NCBI GenBank assembly: GCA_947311445.1
Contig: CAMZKV010000012.1
Location: forward strand, 1 to 45,743
DNA from: an uncultured Chlorobiota bacterium
GTDB lineage: Bacteria > Bacteroidota > Bacteroidia > Bacteroidales > JAADGE01
DNA length: 45,743 nucleotides
Direction of reading: 5' to 3'
Part shown: positions 9,850 through 17,708 of the stretch, piece after piece
Layout: each line of letters starts with the position of its first letter
How positions within the stretch are numbered: the first letter of the stretch is position 1
Notes under the pieces: model-generated
Databases searched by the model: none
What the model was told of the DNA's origin: nothing
The model's input: the letters and a program-made list of their open reading frames with translations, nothing else
Program-made: the position numbers and the translations under genes

Positions 9850-10599
9850 TTAGTTAAAAAGCATTAACCTTCCTCTTCCACAAGAGGCATCTCCCCAGAA
9901 GGCAAAGAAATAATTAACTTCAAAAATAGCTTGAGCAGAAAATGGATTGCTTGCAGCATTTTCCTGATAATCAGGAATGTAAAAGTTGTCGCTAACTACA
10001 TTAAATGTTTTATCCGGACTAATATCTGTTAAAGAATATGCAAATCTTGCTCCTAAATTAATGTCAACCCTGTCAGTTTTATATATTGCTATTCCAAAAC
10101 CAAAAACAGGACTTGTAAATTTTGTTTCGTAAGAGTTTATCAAATCATTTCTATCAATTACGAGCGAATTAGAGTTAGTTTCAGTAATAGAATTTATTGA
10201 TGTGAATTTTGCTCCAATTTCAACATAAGCAGAATTATTTCCTGTATATCTAAAAAAGGGAATAAAATCTACACTTTTAAATTTAAGGTTTTTTAGATTT
10301 GTTTCATTATTATTCCTAATGTCATATTTTTGCCCAAAAGACGAAAATAAAATTTCTGTTCCAAAACCAAGATTGTCTCCAAAAGTAAATGTAAATCTAC
10401 CTCCATATGATTGGCTTAGTGTTAAATAATTTAGATTAACATTTTTATCCGCCGATATATCTTTATTTAAAAGTATTGAATTTCCGATACCGGCTTTTGC
10501 TGCAATGCTAAACCATTTTATATTTTGTGTTTTTCTTTGAGATGTTGCAAACTTTATAAAAAAAACAGATAATAGTAAAAACAAGAAATATTTTTTCAT
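9850..10599 (-). CDS. Small outer-membrane beta-barrel protein
   Basis: I place the start at 10599, where MKKYFLFLLLSVFF begins a clear signal peptide ending near FATSQ. The frame stays open upstream to 10761 but that part would overlap the divergent mscS gene and has no signal character. The mature protein of about 228 residues has alternating hydrophobic/polar strands (GFGTEILFSSFG, FGFGIAIYKTDRVDINLG) and ends in an aromatic-rich segment, as in porin-family or OmpW-like barrels. I cannot assign a ligand. It is the first gene of a short minus-strand pair with the polyprenyl synthase. The family call rests on pattern only. Confidence 0.7.
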   Translation of the reverse strand: MKKYFLFLLLSVFFIKFATSQRKTQNIKWFSIAAKAGIGNSILLNKDISADKNVNLNYLTLSQSYGGRFTFTFGDNLGFGTEILFSSFGQKYDIRNNNETNLKNLKFKSVDFIPFFRYTGNNSAYVEIGAKFTSINSITETNSNSLVIDRNDLINSYETKFTSPVFGFGIAIYKTDRVDINLGARFAYSLTDISPDKTFNVVSDNFYIPDYQENAASNPFSAQAIFEVNYFFAFWGDASCGRGRLMLFN

Positions 10600-10700
10600 T
10601 TTTTTAGTATTATAATTAAAAAAAGTAAAAGTAATAAAAAAACCGGTTGTATATAAATTTAGTTTTAATAGCTTTGCATAAATTAATAAATTTGTTATAA

Positions 10701-11759
10701 ATGAGCGATTTACTAGAAAAAACATTTTATGGAAATACAATCTCAGAATGGCTGATTTCACTTCTGATTATTGTAGGGTCCTTTATTTTTGCAAAAGTTC
10801 TTTATTGGATATCCGGAAACATAATTAAAAAGTTTACAAAAAAAACAAAAACACAATTAGATGATATAATTATTGATATGGTTGAAGAGCCTGTTGTGTT
10901 AGCCGTTGTACTTGCCGGATTTTGGTATGGATTAAGTTATTTGAATATTTCTGATGGTTTTGCAGGTTTTTGGAAAAAGGCATTTTATGTTGCAATAACT
11001 TTTGATGTGTCGTGGATGGTAGTGAGATTAATTGATGCTGTAATTGTAGAATATTTAACCCCATTAGTAAAAAAAACGGAAGGAAATCTAGATGACCAAC
11101 TACTTCCTATTATAAGAAAAGGAATTAAGACTGTTGTTTGGATAATTGCAGTTGTTGTGGGATTAAATAATGCAGGCTATGATGTTGGAGCATTAGTTGC
11201 AGGTCTTGGTTTAGGAGGTTTGGCATTTGCAATGGCAGCAAAAGATTCTGTTGCAAATTTATTTGGCGGTGTTACGGTTTTTTTAGATAAACCTTTTAAG
11301 CTGAATGAAAGAATTCAAATTGAAGGATACGATGGAACTGTTGTTGATATGGGAATGAGAAGTACAAAATTAAAAACTTTAGCAGGTAGAATTGTTACAA
11401 TTCCGAATAAAAAATTTACTGACACATATATAGAAAATGTTAGTATTGAACCAAACAGAAAAATGAGCATGACTATTGGTTTAACCTATGATATGACTGA
11501 AAAAGATATTCAAAAAGGAATTGAAATTCTTAAAGAAATTGATAAAAAGAGTGAATATACAAAAGAAAATTGTGTTGCAATTTTTGAATCTTTTGGCGAT
11601 TTTTCCCTAAATATTTTGTTTATTTACTACATAAAAAAAGAAAAAGATATTTGGGAGGCCATGAATTATACAAACTTTGAAGTATTAACTAAATTTAATG
11701 AAGCGAAATTAGAATTTGCTTTTCCAACACAAACAATTATTAATGAAAAAAGTAATTAA
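10701..11759 (+). CDS. MscS-family mechanosensitive channel
   Basis: Small-conductance mechanosensitive channels open under membrane tension to release solutes during osmotic down-shock. The 352-residue protein has membrane helices near residues 17-35, 65-90 and 130-150. A pore-lining segment rich in Gly and Ala follows (GALVAGLGLGGLAFAMAA, about 165-182). Then comes the MscS beta domain with FKLNERIQIEGYDGTVVDMG and the conserved IPNKKF. It is divergent from the outer-membrane protein gene (101-base gap) and 18 bases upstream of the dipeptidase gene, so those two may share a transcript. A TAAATTTG box at 10687-10694 sits only 6 bases before the ATG. Confidence 0.92.
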   Translation: MSDLLEKTFYGNTISEWLISLLIIVGSFIFAKVLYWISGNIIKKFTKKTKTQLDDIIIDMVEEPVVLAVVLAGFWYGLSYLNISDGFAGFWKKAFYVAITFDVSWMVVRLIDAVIVEYLTPLVKKTEGNLDDQLLPIIRKGIKTVVWIIAVVVGLNNAGYDVGALVAGLGLGGLAFAMAAKDSVANLFGGVTVFLDKPFKLNERIQIEGYDGTVVDMGMRSTKLKTLAGRIVTIPNKKFTDTYIENVSIEPNRKMSMTIGLTYDMTEKDIQKGIEILKEIDKKSEYTKENCVAIFESFGDFSLNILFIYYIKKEKDIWEAMNYTNFEVLTKFNEAKLEFAFPTQTIINEKSN

Positions 11760-11777
11760 ATATTTAATTTTATACAA

Positions 11778-13478
11778 ATGAAGAAATTAACACCATTTTT
11801 TATGACATTTATGCTTGTTTTTGCTTTTAACACAAACAAAGCATGTACAAATTTTTTAATAACAAAAGGAGCGTCTGCAGATGGTTCTGTGATGATTAGT
11901 TATGCGGCAGATTCCCATGTGTTATATGGAGAGTTATATCATTGGCCAGCAATGGATTGGCCTGCCGGAACAATGTTAGATGTTTATGAATGGGATACTG
12001 GAAAGTTTTTAGGGCAAATTCCCCAAGTATCTCACACATACAATGTTGTCGGAAATATGAATGAATATCAAGTAGCAATAGGAGAAACAACATACGGCGG
12101 ACTAAAAGTTTTGAGTTCTCAAAAAGGAGCAATTATGGATTACGGAAGTTTAATGTATATTGCACTTCAACGTTCAAAAACTGCAAGAGAAGCAATAAAA
12201 ATTATTGGTGATTTAATGGCAAAATATGGATATTACAGTAGTGGAGAATCTTTTTCAATTTCTGATGCTAATGAAGTTTGGATTATGGAAATAATTGGAA
12301 AAGGAGAAGGTGAAAAAGGTGCCGTTTGGGTAGCAAGAAAAATACCTGATGGATATATTTCAGGACACGCAAACCAAGCAAGAATTACAAGTTTTCCTTT
12401 TGATGATTCCTCAAATTGCATATATGCAGATGATGTAATTTCTTTTGCAAAAAGGAAAAACTTATATAAAGGAAAAAATAAAGACTTTAGTTTTTCAGAT
12501 GTTTATGCTCCTGTTGATTTTGGTGGTGCAAGGTTTTGTGAAATAAGAGTTTGGTCTATGTTCAAAGAAGTAAGTAATGATATGATGAAACATTTTGATT
12601 ATGCAAAAGGAATTATTCATCATAAAAAAGAGCATAAAGAAAATACTCCTATTACAAAAGAAAATTATGCTTCTAACAGAATGCCTTTGTGGATTAAACC
12701 AAACAGAAAAATAACTGTTCAAGATATGATGAATTTCATGAGAGATCACCTCGAAGGAACTGAGCTTGACATGAGAAAAGATGTTGGAGCCGGCCCTTTT
12801 GAATTGCCATATAGATGGAGACCTTTAACTTGGGATGCCGAAAATACAAAAGGAGAAACAAAACATTATTGCAATGAAAGAGCAACTTCTACGCAACAAA
12901 CAGGTTTCTCTTTTATAGCTCAATCAAGAAGCTGGATTCCAAATGAAATTGGAGGAATTATATGGTTTAGTGTTGATGATGCTGCAAGTACAGTTTACTC
13001 CCCAATTTATACTTCAAGCACAAAAATACCTGATTGTTATTCAAAAGGAAATGGAGCAATGATGGAATGGTCAGATAATTCTGCATTTTGGATTTTTAAT
13101 CAAGTTTCTAATTTTGCATATTTAAGATACAATATAATTCATCCGGAAATTAATGAAAAACAAAAAAACTATGAAACAAAATTTGTAAAAAAAGTTAAAG
13201 CTATTGATGCAGGAGCGTCTCAATTATACCAAACAGATAAGAAGTTAGCTGTTGAATTTGTTACAGATTTTTCTGTAAACAATGCAAATTCATTAGTTAA
13301 TGATTGGAAAAAATTCTATCAATATTTATTTATGAAATATATGGATGGAAATGTGAAAACATTAAATCCTGGCAAACAAAATCCGCATTTAAAACAACCC
13401 GGATATGGAAAAAATTTCTACAATAATGTTGTGAAACAAACAGGAGATAAATTTTTAATGAAAGGTGGTGGTCATTAA
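11778..13478 (+). CDS. Peptidase family C69 (U34) dipeptidase, secreted
   Basis: Family C69 enzymes are N-terminal-nucleophile dipeptidases. The 566-residue precursor has a signal peptide (about residues 1-22) immediately followed by Cys23 in ACTNFLITKGASADGS. This is the conserved start of the family, in which the exposed cysteine becomes the catalytic nucleophile. Further conserved-looking parts are GETTYGG (about 96-102) and ISDANEVWIMEI. Length is normal for the family. Export to the periplasm or surface is inferred from the signal peptide. It follows the mscS gene by 18 bases. No terminator is visible after it; the next 290 bases are repeats. Confidence 0.9.
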   Translation: MKKLTPFFMTFMLVFAFNTNKACTNFLITKGASADGSVMISYAADSHVLYGELYHWPAMDWPAGTMLDVYEWDTGKFLGQIPQVSHTYNVVGNMNEYQVAIGETTYGGLKVLSSQKGAIMDYGSLMYIALQRSKTAREAIKIIGDLMAKYGYYSSGESFSISDANEVWIMEIIGKGEGEKGAVWVARKIPDGYISGHANQARITSFPFDDSSNCIYADDVISFAKRKNLYKGKNKDFSFSDVYAPVDFGGARFCEIRVWSMFKEVSNDMMKHFDYAKGIIHHKKEHKENTPITKENYASNRMPLWIKPNRKITVQDMMNFMRDHLEGTELDMRKDVGAGPFELPYRWRPLTWDAENTKGETKHYCNERATSTQQTGFSFIAQSRSWIPNEIGGIIWFSVDDAASTVYSPIYTSSTKIPDCYSKGNGAMMEWSDNSAFWIFNQVSNFAYLRYNIIHPEINEKQKNYETKFVKKVKAIDAGASQLYQTDKKLAVEFVTDFSVNNANSLVNDWKKFYQYLFMKYMDGNVKTLNPGKQNPHLKQPGYGKNFYNNVVKQTGDKFLMKGGGH

Positions 13479-13501
13479 TTTGAGTAACATTTTGCGAAAA
13501 A

Positions 13502-13612
13502 AAAGTGTTAGTTTGCCCTATTCAAACCACTCAAAATCATCCTTTCTAACTATAAATATTTGATTAGTATCAGTTTGTCCGAAATTTTATTAAAACTACT
13601 TTGCGGTAATGC
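13502..13612 (-). pseudogene. Decayed 3' end of a second DUF3857/transglutaminase-like gene
   Basis: These 111 bases align with 13756-13867, the last codons and downstream flank of the neighbouring gene, at about 88% identity by hand (12 mismatches, one gap). Read on the minus strand it encodes ALPQSSFNKISDKL, then a one-base deletion, then NQIFIVRKDDFEWFE and a stop at 13518-13520. The intact gene reads ALPESSFNKISNKL and NQMFIVRKNNFGWYE. It is therefore the remnant tail of a lost paralogue, cut off upstream where the palindromic repeat begins. Confidence 0.85.
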
Positions 13613-13613
13613 G

Positions 13614-13715
13614 AAAGTATTAATTTGCTTTGAATCGTGACACGTTAAAACGTGTCACGATAACATTAATTTTTGATTTCTACATTTTATTAATTTTATT
13701 ATCAGTAAAAACCTT
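13614..13715 (+). repeat. Inverted repeat arm L with a 28-nt perfect palindrome
   Basis: This arm of about 100 nt is repeated in reverse orientation at 15494-15594, at about 84% identity by hand. Inside it, 13634-13661 is a perfect palindrome with 13-bp arms (ATCGTGACACGTT) and a 2-nt loop. The left end abuts the truncated gene tail. No transposase is nearby, so a MITE-like or REP-like element is possible but not shown. Confidence 0.8.
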
Positions 13716-13771
13716 TGTTCTACTTGTTAAATCACAAAAATTTTGTTGAAAAACTAAAGTGTTAGTTTGCC

Positions 13772-15277
13772 CTATTCATACCACCCAAAATTATTCTTCC
13801 TAACTATAAACATTTGGTTAGTATTGAGTTTATTAGAAATTTTATTAAAACTACTTTCCGGTAATGCAGCATCTAATAATTTATATTTACCATTTATTTT
13901 AATCATTGCAATTGTTGTTGTAAATTGGTTTGCAATAGGAACATCTTTATCTATATCTTCATTACTAATTGTGTTTGCCAAAACAGGGCTTACTTTTATT
14001 TTTGCTTTGTTCAGTAAATACATCAGCACAAAATTAATTTCGCTACTTGTTCCTTTTCCTTCTTCAAAATAAGCTCCAATACTATTTAACTTAATTTTTC
14101 TTCTGGATTTGCTGTATAATTTCTTAAAAAAATTATCCGAAACATCAGCATAAATTGAATATTGCTTATTCCAAATCATATTTTTTCTTACAAATTTATA
14201 AATAGCTTCGGCTTTTTCATGTTCGGTATTTTTATTTTTAAGTATGGTGTCTAAAATTGAATTGCAATTCCAATGTTTTACAATTGCAAGTCCAAAGTTT
14301 TCTCCAAATAATAAACTATTATTAAGCTCTTCCCAAGTTTTTAGATTATATATAATATATGCCGCAGGATAATCCAATAAACTTCTTTGTGCGGGAGTTC
14401 TTGTATTATATGAATCAAGCGTTGTAATCATTAAAGCTCTTGTTAATTTTCTCCAAGGGTATGTGGCTTCTCCGGAAGATATTCTTTTTACATGAATGTT
14501 TATTTTCTCGGCATCAGTCTTATTTTTTAAGGGAACCATGTATTTATTAACAAATTTATATTGTTTACCCGAAAGGTTAAGAGTTGTATTATACCTGCGA
14601 CGATTATATGTAAAACTATAATTTATAAGCTCATCATAAAAAGACGAATCTTGTTCAAATAATTCTTTTACATTCTTAACTAAAAAAAGATATTGAAAAT
14701 CTTTGGGAATTTTTGCTCTAAATTCACTGTAAATAACAGGAAGTTCGTTTTGAAAATACCATGTTTTGGGTTTAATTACATTTAAAGATGGTACTGTAAT
14801 TTCATATTCTAAAATTGATCCAACTTTTACATTGGGAAATTCAAACTCTGCTTTTACAATACAATTAGTTGAATCTGTATGTGTAATATTTTTATTTTTC
14901 AGCCTTGTTGTTTTTATACTTCCATCTTTTGAAATATTATGCGTAAAAGCTCTAACAGAATATGAAAGTTCTCCTGAATATCTTTCGCAAGACATACTAT
15001 TATATAAAAACTTAACTTTTGCATATTTAAGTCCATCTTCCTTCAGTATTTTTATACGAACGTGTCTTTTGTTAAAAATAAAAAGATTCTTTCCATTTGG
15101 GTTTGTATCAAAATACATTTGCCCATAATCATAGGTAATTACAGCAGAATAATTATTATATTCTGTAAGTTCAATTTCTTCTTTTGTAAGTTTTTTAAAT
15201 TTCAGGGGTGTTTTTTGAGCATAAAAATTAAAATTGAAGAATATAAAAAGGAAAAAAATGAAGACTTTTGTTTTCAT
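13772..15277 (-). CDS. DUF3857/transglutaminase-like secreted protein
   Basis: I start the gene at 15277, where MKTKVFIFFLFIFFNFNFYAQ forms a signal peptide; the frame opens 14 codons earlier without one. The protein is about 501 residues. The N-terminal half resembles DUF3857 (FIFNKRHVRIKILKEDG, VGSILEYEITVP). The second half resembles a transglutaminase-like core (EHEKAEAIYKFVRKNMIWN). The position where an active enzyme has a cysteine reads GKGTSSEIN (about residues 407-415), with Ser instead, so catalysis is doubtful. My recollection is that this is common in Bacteroidota members. It also ends earlier than the roughly 630 residues usual for the family. The gene is surrounded by duplicated sequence, which suggests past recombination. 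Function unknown. Confidence 0.75.
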   Translation of the reverse strand: MKTKVFIFFLFIFFNFNFYAQKTPLKFKKLTKEEIELTEYNNYSAVITYDYGQMYFDTNPNGKNLFIFNKRHVRIKILKEDGLKYAKVKFLYNSMSCERYSGELSYSVRAFTHNISKDGSIKTTRLKNKNITHTDSTNCIVKAEFEFPNVKVGSILEYEITVPSLNVIKPKTWYFQNELPVIYSEFRAKIPKDFQYLFLVKNVKELFEQDSSFYDELINYSFTYNRRRYNTTLNLSGKQYKFVNKYMVPLKNKTDAEKINIHVKRISSGEATYPWRKLTRALMITTLDSYNTRTPAQRSLLDYPAAYIIYNLKTWEELNNSLLFGENFGLAIVKHWNCNSILDTILKNKNTEHEKAEAIYKFVRKNMIWNKQYSIYADVSDNFFKKLYSKSRRKIKLNSIGAYFEEGKGTSSEINFVLMYLLNKAKIKVSPVLANTISNEDIDKDVPIANQFTTTIAMIKINGKYKLLDAALPESSFNKISNKLNTNQMFIVRKNNFGWYE

Positions 15278-15493
15278 GTTTTTGGATAAAGAATGTTTAT
15301 CTAATTGTACAAAAATCACACCGAAAAAAAGATTGTTTGAGTGCTATATAAAAAGGTATTTTTTGCGTTTATAAACTTTAAGTGTTTATTATAATTGGCT
15401 CATTTTCAGGTATATAGATTTTTGCATCTTCAAAAACTTAAGCCCACACGGTCTTTTTAAACTTAACTTATGTTTTATTTAAAAATTCAAACT

Positions 15494-15594
15494 AAGGTTT
15501 TAAGAATAATGAAACTAATAAAATATATAAATCAAAAATTAATGTTATCGGTACACATTAAAACGTAACACGATTTAAAGCAAATTAATACTTT
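15494..15594 (-). repeat. Inverted repeat arm R, partner of 13614-13715
   Basis: The reverse complement of this stretch matches 13614-13715. Its palindrome (15547-15574) has decayed to an imperfect form, starting ATCGGTACACATT and ending GTAACACGAT. The rest of the 387-base gap between 15320 and 15706 is AT-rich, with no gene I can support. Confidence 0.8.
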
Positions 15595-15608
15595 TAACAG
15601 ATTTTAAC

Positions 15609-15626
15609 AAAGTGTGAGTTTGCCCT
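15609..15626 (+). repeat. Third copy of an 18-nt motif also found at 13502 and 13756
   Basis: AAAGTGTGAGTTTGCCCT differs by one base from AAAGTGTTAGTTTGCCCT at 13502-13519 and 13756-13773. The other two copies mark the stop codon and 3' flank of the transglutaminase-like gene and its remnant; this one has no coding match, so the motif belongs to the repeat patch rather than to the gene alone. Confidence 0.7.
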
Positions 15627-15706
15627 GAATTGTTCAAGAGTTTTTTATAAGAATATTTAAAGTTTTTATATATTTGCATAGAATCAAATAACTTACCAAA
15701 ATTTTT

Positions 15707-17572
15707 ATGAAAAAACTCATAAATATAATTAAAAACAATGGTGTTGATAAAAATTATACTGATGAGTTAAATCAATATATAGAAACAGTAAATATCTTTG
15801 GTCTTGTTTTTATATTTTTTACAATACCGTTTATCTTTATTTTTCATAAATCTTTCTCTGCTCAAATAATAATAACTATTCCCATTTTTTTTCAAATAAT
15901 AAGTTTTATTTTATTAAAATTAAAATTTCATAAGATAGGGCGAATAATATTCAGTATAAATACCTCTACCTCTGTATATCTTATTGCAGCATTAGTTTAT
16001 ATCAATAACGGGACAGATGGAATGGCTGCAAAATTCCTAATTCTTGGGTCAGCTATACTGCCATTTATAACTTTCAAAAAAGAAGAATGGAAATATTTAG
16101 TGATAGTTCTATTACTAATTCTTACTTACCTTCTTACATTTAATTATATAAATAATATACTGAATTTAAAAAGTATCCATAAAAATCTAGATAGCTCTGC
16201 TTTAAGAATATTGTCTGTAATAACAGCATTCTTTATGTTTACAGTTGTACTTTATTATTATAAAAAAATAATAACGGAACAAAACCAAAGACTAAAAGGT
16301 TTAAATACAAATCTCAAACAAAAAAATGAAGAACTTGAAGCAATCTCAGAAGAATTACATCAAAATAATGAAGAATTACTTACTGCAAAAGAAGAAATAT
16401 TAAAAAGCGAAGAAAAATACAATTTGGTTGCTAATAATATGACAGATCTTATTTGGATGTTAGATTTAGATTTACATCCAAAATACATAAGCCCTTCCTG
16501 TTCTGAGTTCTTTGGTTATTCAGAAGCCGATATAAGAACAATATCATTAAAAGAAATACATCCTAAAAAGTCAATATATACATTATTAGAATTTAGATAT
16601 GAAATTACTAAAACTAAGAATATTAATTCAAAAAAACATTTTGAAGTAGAATACATACATAAGGATGGACACATTTTTCCTGCGGAAGTTTATGGCTTTG
16701 TAGTTTCTGATAGTCAAGGAAAACCTATTGGCATTGGCGGAGTGTCCCGAGATATCACAGAACAAAAAAAAATACAAACAGAGCTTAAAAAAAGCAAACA
16801 AAAAATTGAAATATCTCATGATAATACTCTTGCAGATATAAGATATGCACAAACAATTCAAAAGTCTTTACTTACATCAAAAAATATAATTGATAAGTAC
16901 TTTGAAAATTATTTTATTATATATAACCCTAAAGATTTAGTCAGCGGAGACTTTTATTATGTAGTAAAAAAAAATAAATATATAATTTTTGCAGTTGCAG
17001 ATTGTACAGGACATGGAGTAGCAGGAGGGTTTATCTCTATGTTGGGTATAAGCTATTTACACGAAATTGTAAGTATACAAGAAGTAAACAATGCAGGAAC
17101 AGTATTAGAAAGGTTAAGAGAAAAAGTAAAAAGTACATTTGTAACTTTTGGCTCAGAAAATCCCAATGGAATGGACATTGCTTTCTGCACTATTGATACA
17201 AAAACAAACATACTACAATATTCAGGAGCATACAACCCCTTATTTATTATAAGAGAAAATAAAATAATCGAATACAAAGCAACAAGGAATCCAATAGGAT
17301 TTAACCCCGTAGAAAAAGAATTTGAAAATCATGAAATACAACTTCAAAATAACGATTTAATATACCTTTTTTCAGATGGTTTTCAAGACCAAATAGGAGG
17401 GGAAAAAGGTAAAAAATACTTATCAAAAAACTTCAAAAAACTAATTGTTCAAAACTCTCATTTGCCAATGGATGAGCAAAAAACAAACTTAGAAAGAACC
17501 ATCAAAGAATGGAAAGGAGATCTAGAACAAGTAGATGATATAACAATCATGGGAGTTAAATGGCATATATAG
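15707..17572 (+). CDS. Membrane PAS-SpoIIE (PP2C) phosphatase
   Basis: The 621-residue protein has an N-terminal membrane block of about six helices (residues 29-186), a coiled coil (190-232), a PAS sensor domain (about 236-352, with NNMTDLIWMLD and GVSRDITEQKK) and a C-terminal SpoIIE-type PP2C phosphatase. Metal-binding acidic residues are visible in SGDFYY (Asp415), ADCTGHGV (Asp432) and SDGFQDQ near the end, plus the closing DDITIMG. Such enzymes dephosphorylate partner proteins, commonly anti-sigma-factor antagonists; no partner gene is adjacent. A TATATTTG box at 15669-15676 lies 30 bases before the ATG. It is a single gene between the repeat patch and ppdK. Confidence 0.88.
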   Translation: MKKLINIIKNNGVDKNYTDELNQYIETVNIFGLVFIFFTIPFIFIFHKSFSAQIIITIPIFFQIISFILLKLKFHKIGRIIFSINTSTSVYLIAALVYINNGTDGMAAKFLILGSAILPFITFKKEEWKYLVIVLLLILTYLLTFNYINNILNLKSIHKNLDSSALRILSVITAFFMFTVVLYYYKKIITEQNQRLKGLNTNLKQKNEELEAISEELHQNNEELLTAKEEILKSEEKYNLVANNMTDLIWMLDLDLHPKYISPSCSEFFGYSEADIRTISLKEIHPKKSIYTLLEFRYEITKTKNINSKKHFEVEYIHKDGHIFPAEVYGFVVSDSQGKPIGIGGVSRDITEQKKIQTELKKSKQKIEISHDNTLADIRYAQTIQKSLLTSKNIIDKYFENYFIIYNPKDLVSGDFYYVVKKNKYIIFAVADCTGHGVAGGFISMLGISYLHEIVSIQEVNNAGTVLERLREKVKSTFVTFGSENPNGMDIAFCTIDTKTNILQYSGAYNPLFIIRENKIIEYKATRNPIGFNPVEKEFENHEIQLQNNDLIYLFSDGFQDQIGGEKGKKYLSKNFKKLIVQNSHLPMDEQKTNLERTIKEWKGDLEQVDDITIMGVKWHI

Positions 17573-17611
17573 TTTATATCCTACATATGTTGAAAAATAC
17601 ATCATCCCTTT

Positions 17612-17641
17612 TTTGTATTCTTACATTATATATTACTTTTG
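17612..17641 (+). promoter_or_regulatory. Promoter of ppdK (Bacteroidota type)
   Basis: TTTG at 17612-17615 is followed after 18 bases by TACTTTTG at 17634-17641, matching the -33 TTTG / -7 TAnnTTTG consensus with normal spacing. Transcription would start near 17648, giving a leader of about 60 bases. Confidence 0.7.
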
Positions 17642-17708
17642 CGTGATTGTAAAATAAATATAAATTTAAAACTAAAAATTTAATATCAATATACTAAATT
17701 TATCGAAA

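Noticed and set aside
13767-14072. 101-codon plus-strand ORF opposite the transglutaminase-like gene
   Set aside because: It is antisense to a better gene with a signal peptide and recognisable domains.
13614-15594. Integron attC sites around the transglutaminase-like gene
   Set aside because: The palindromes lack proper RYYYAAC/GTTRRRY ends, the arms are inverted rather than direct, and there is no integrase.
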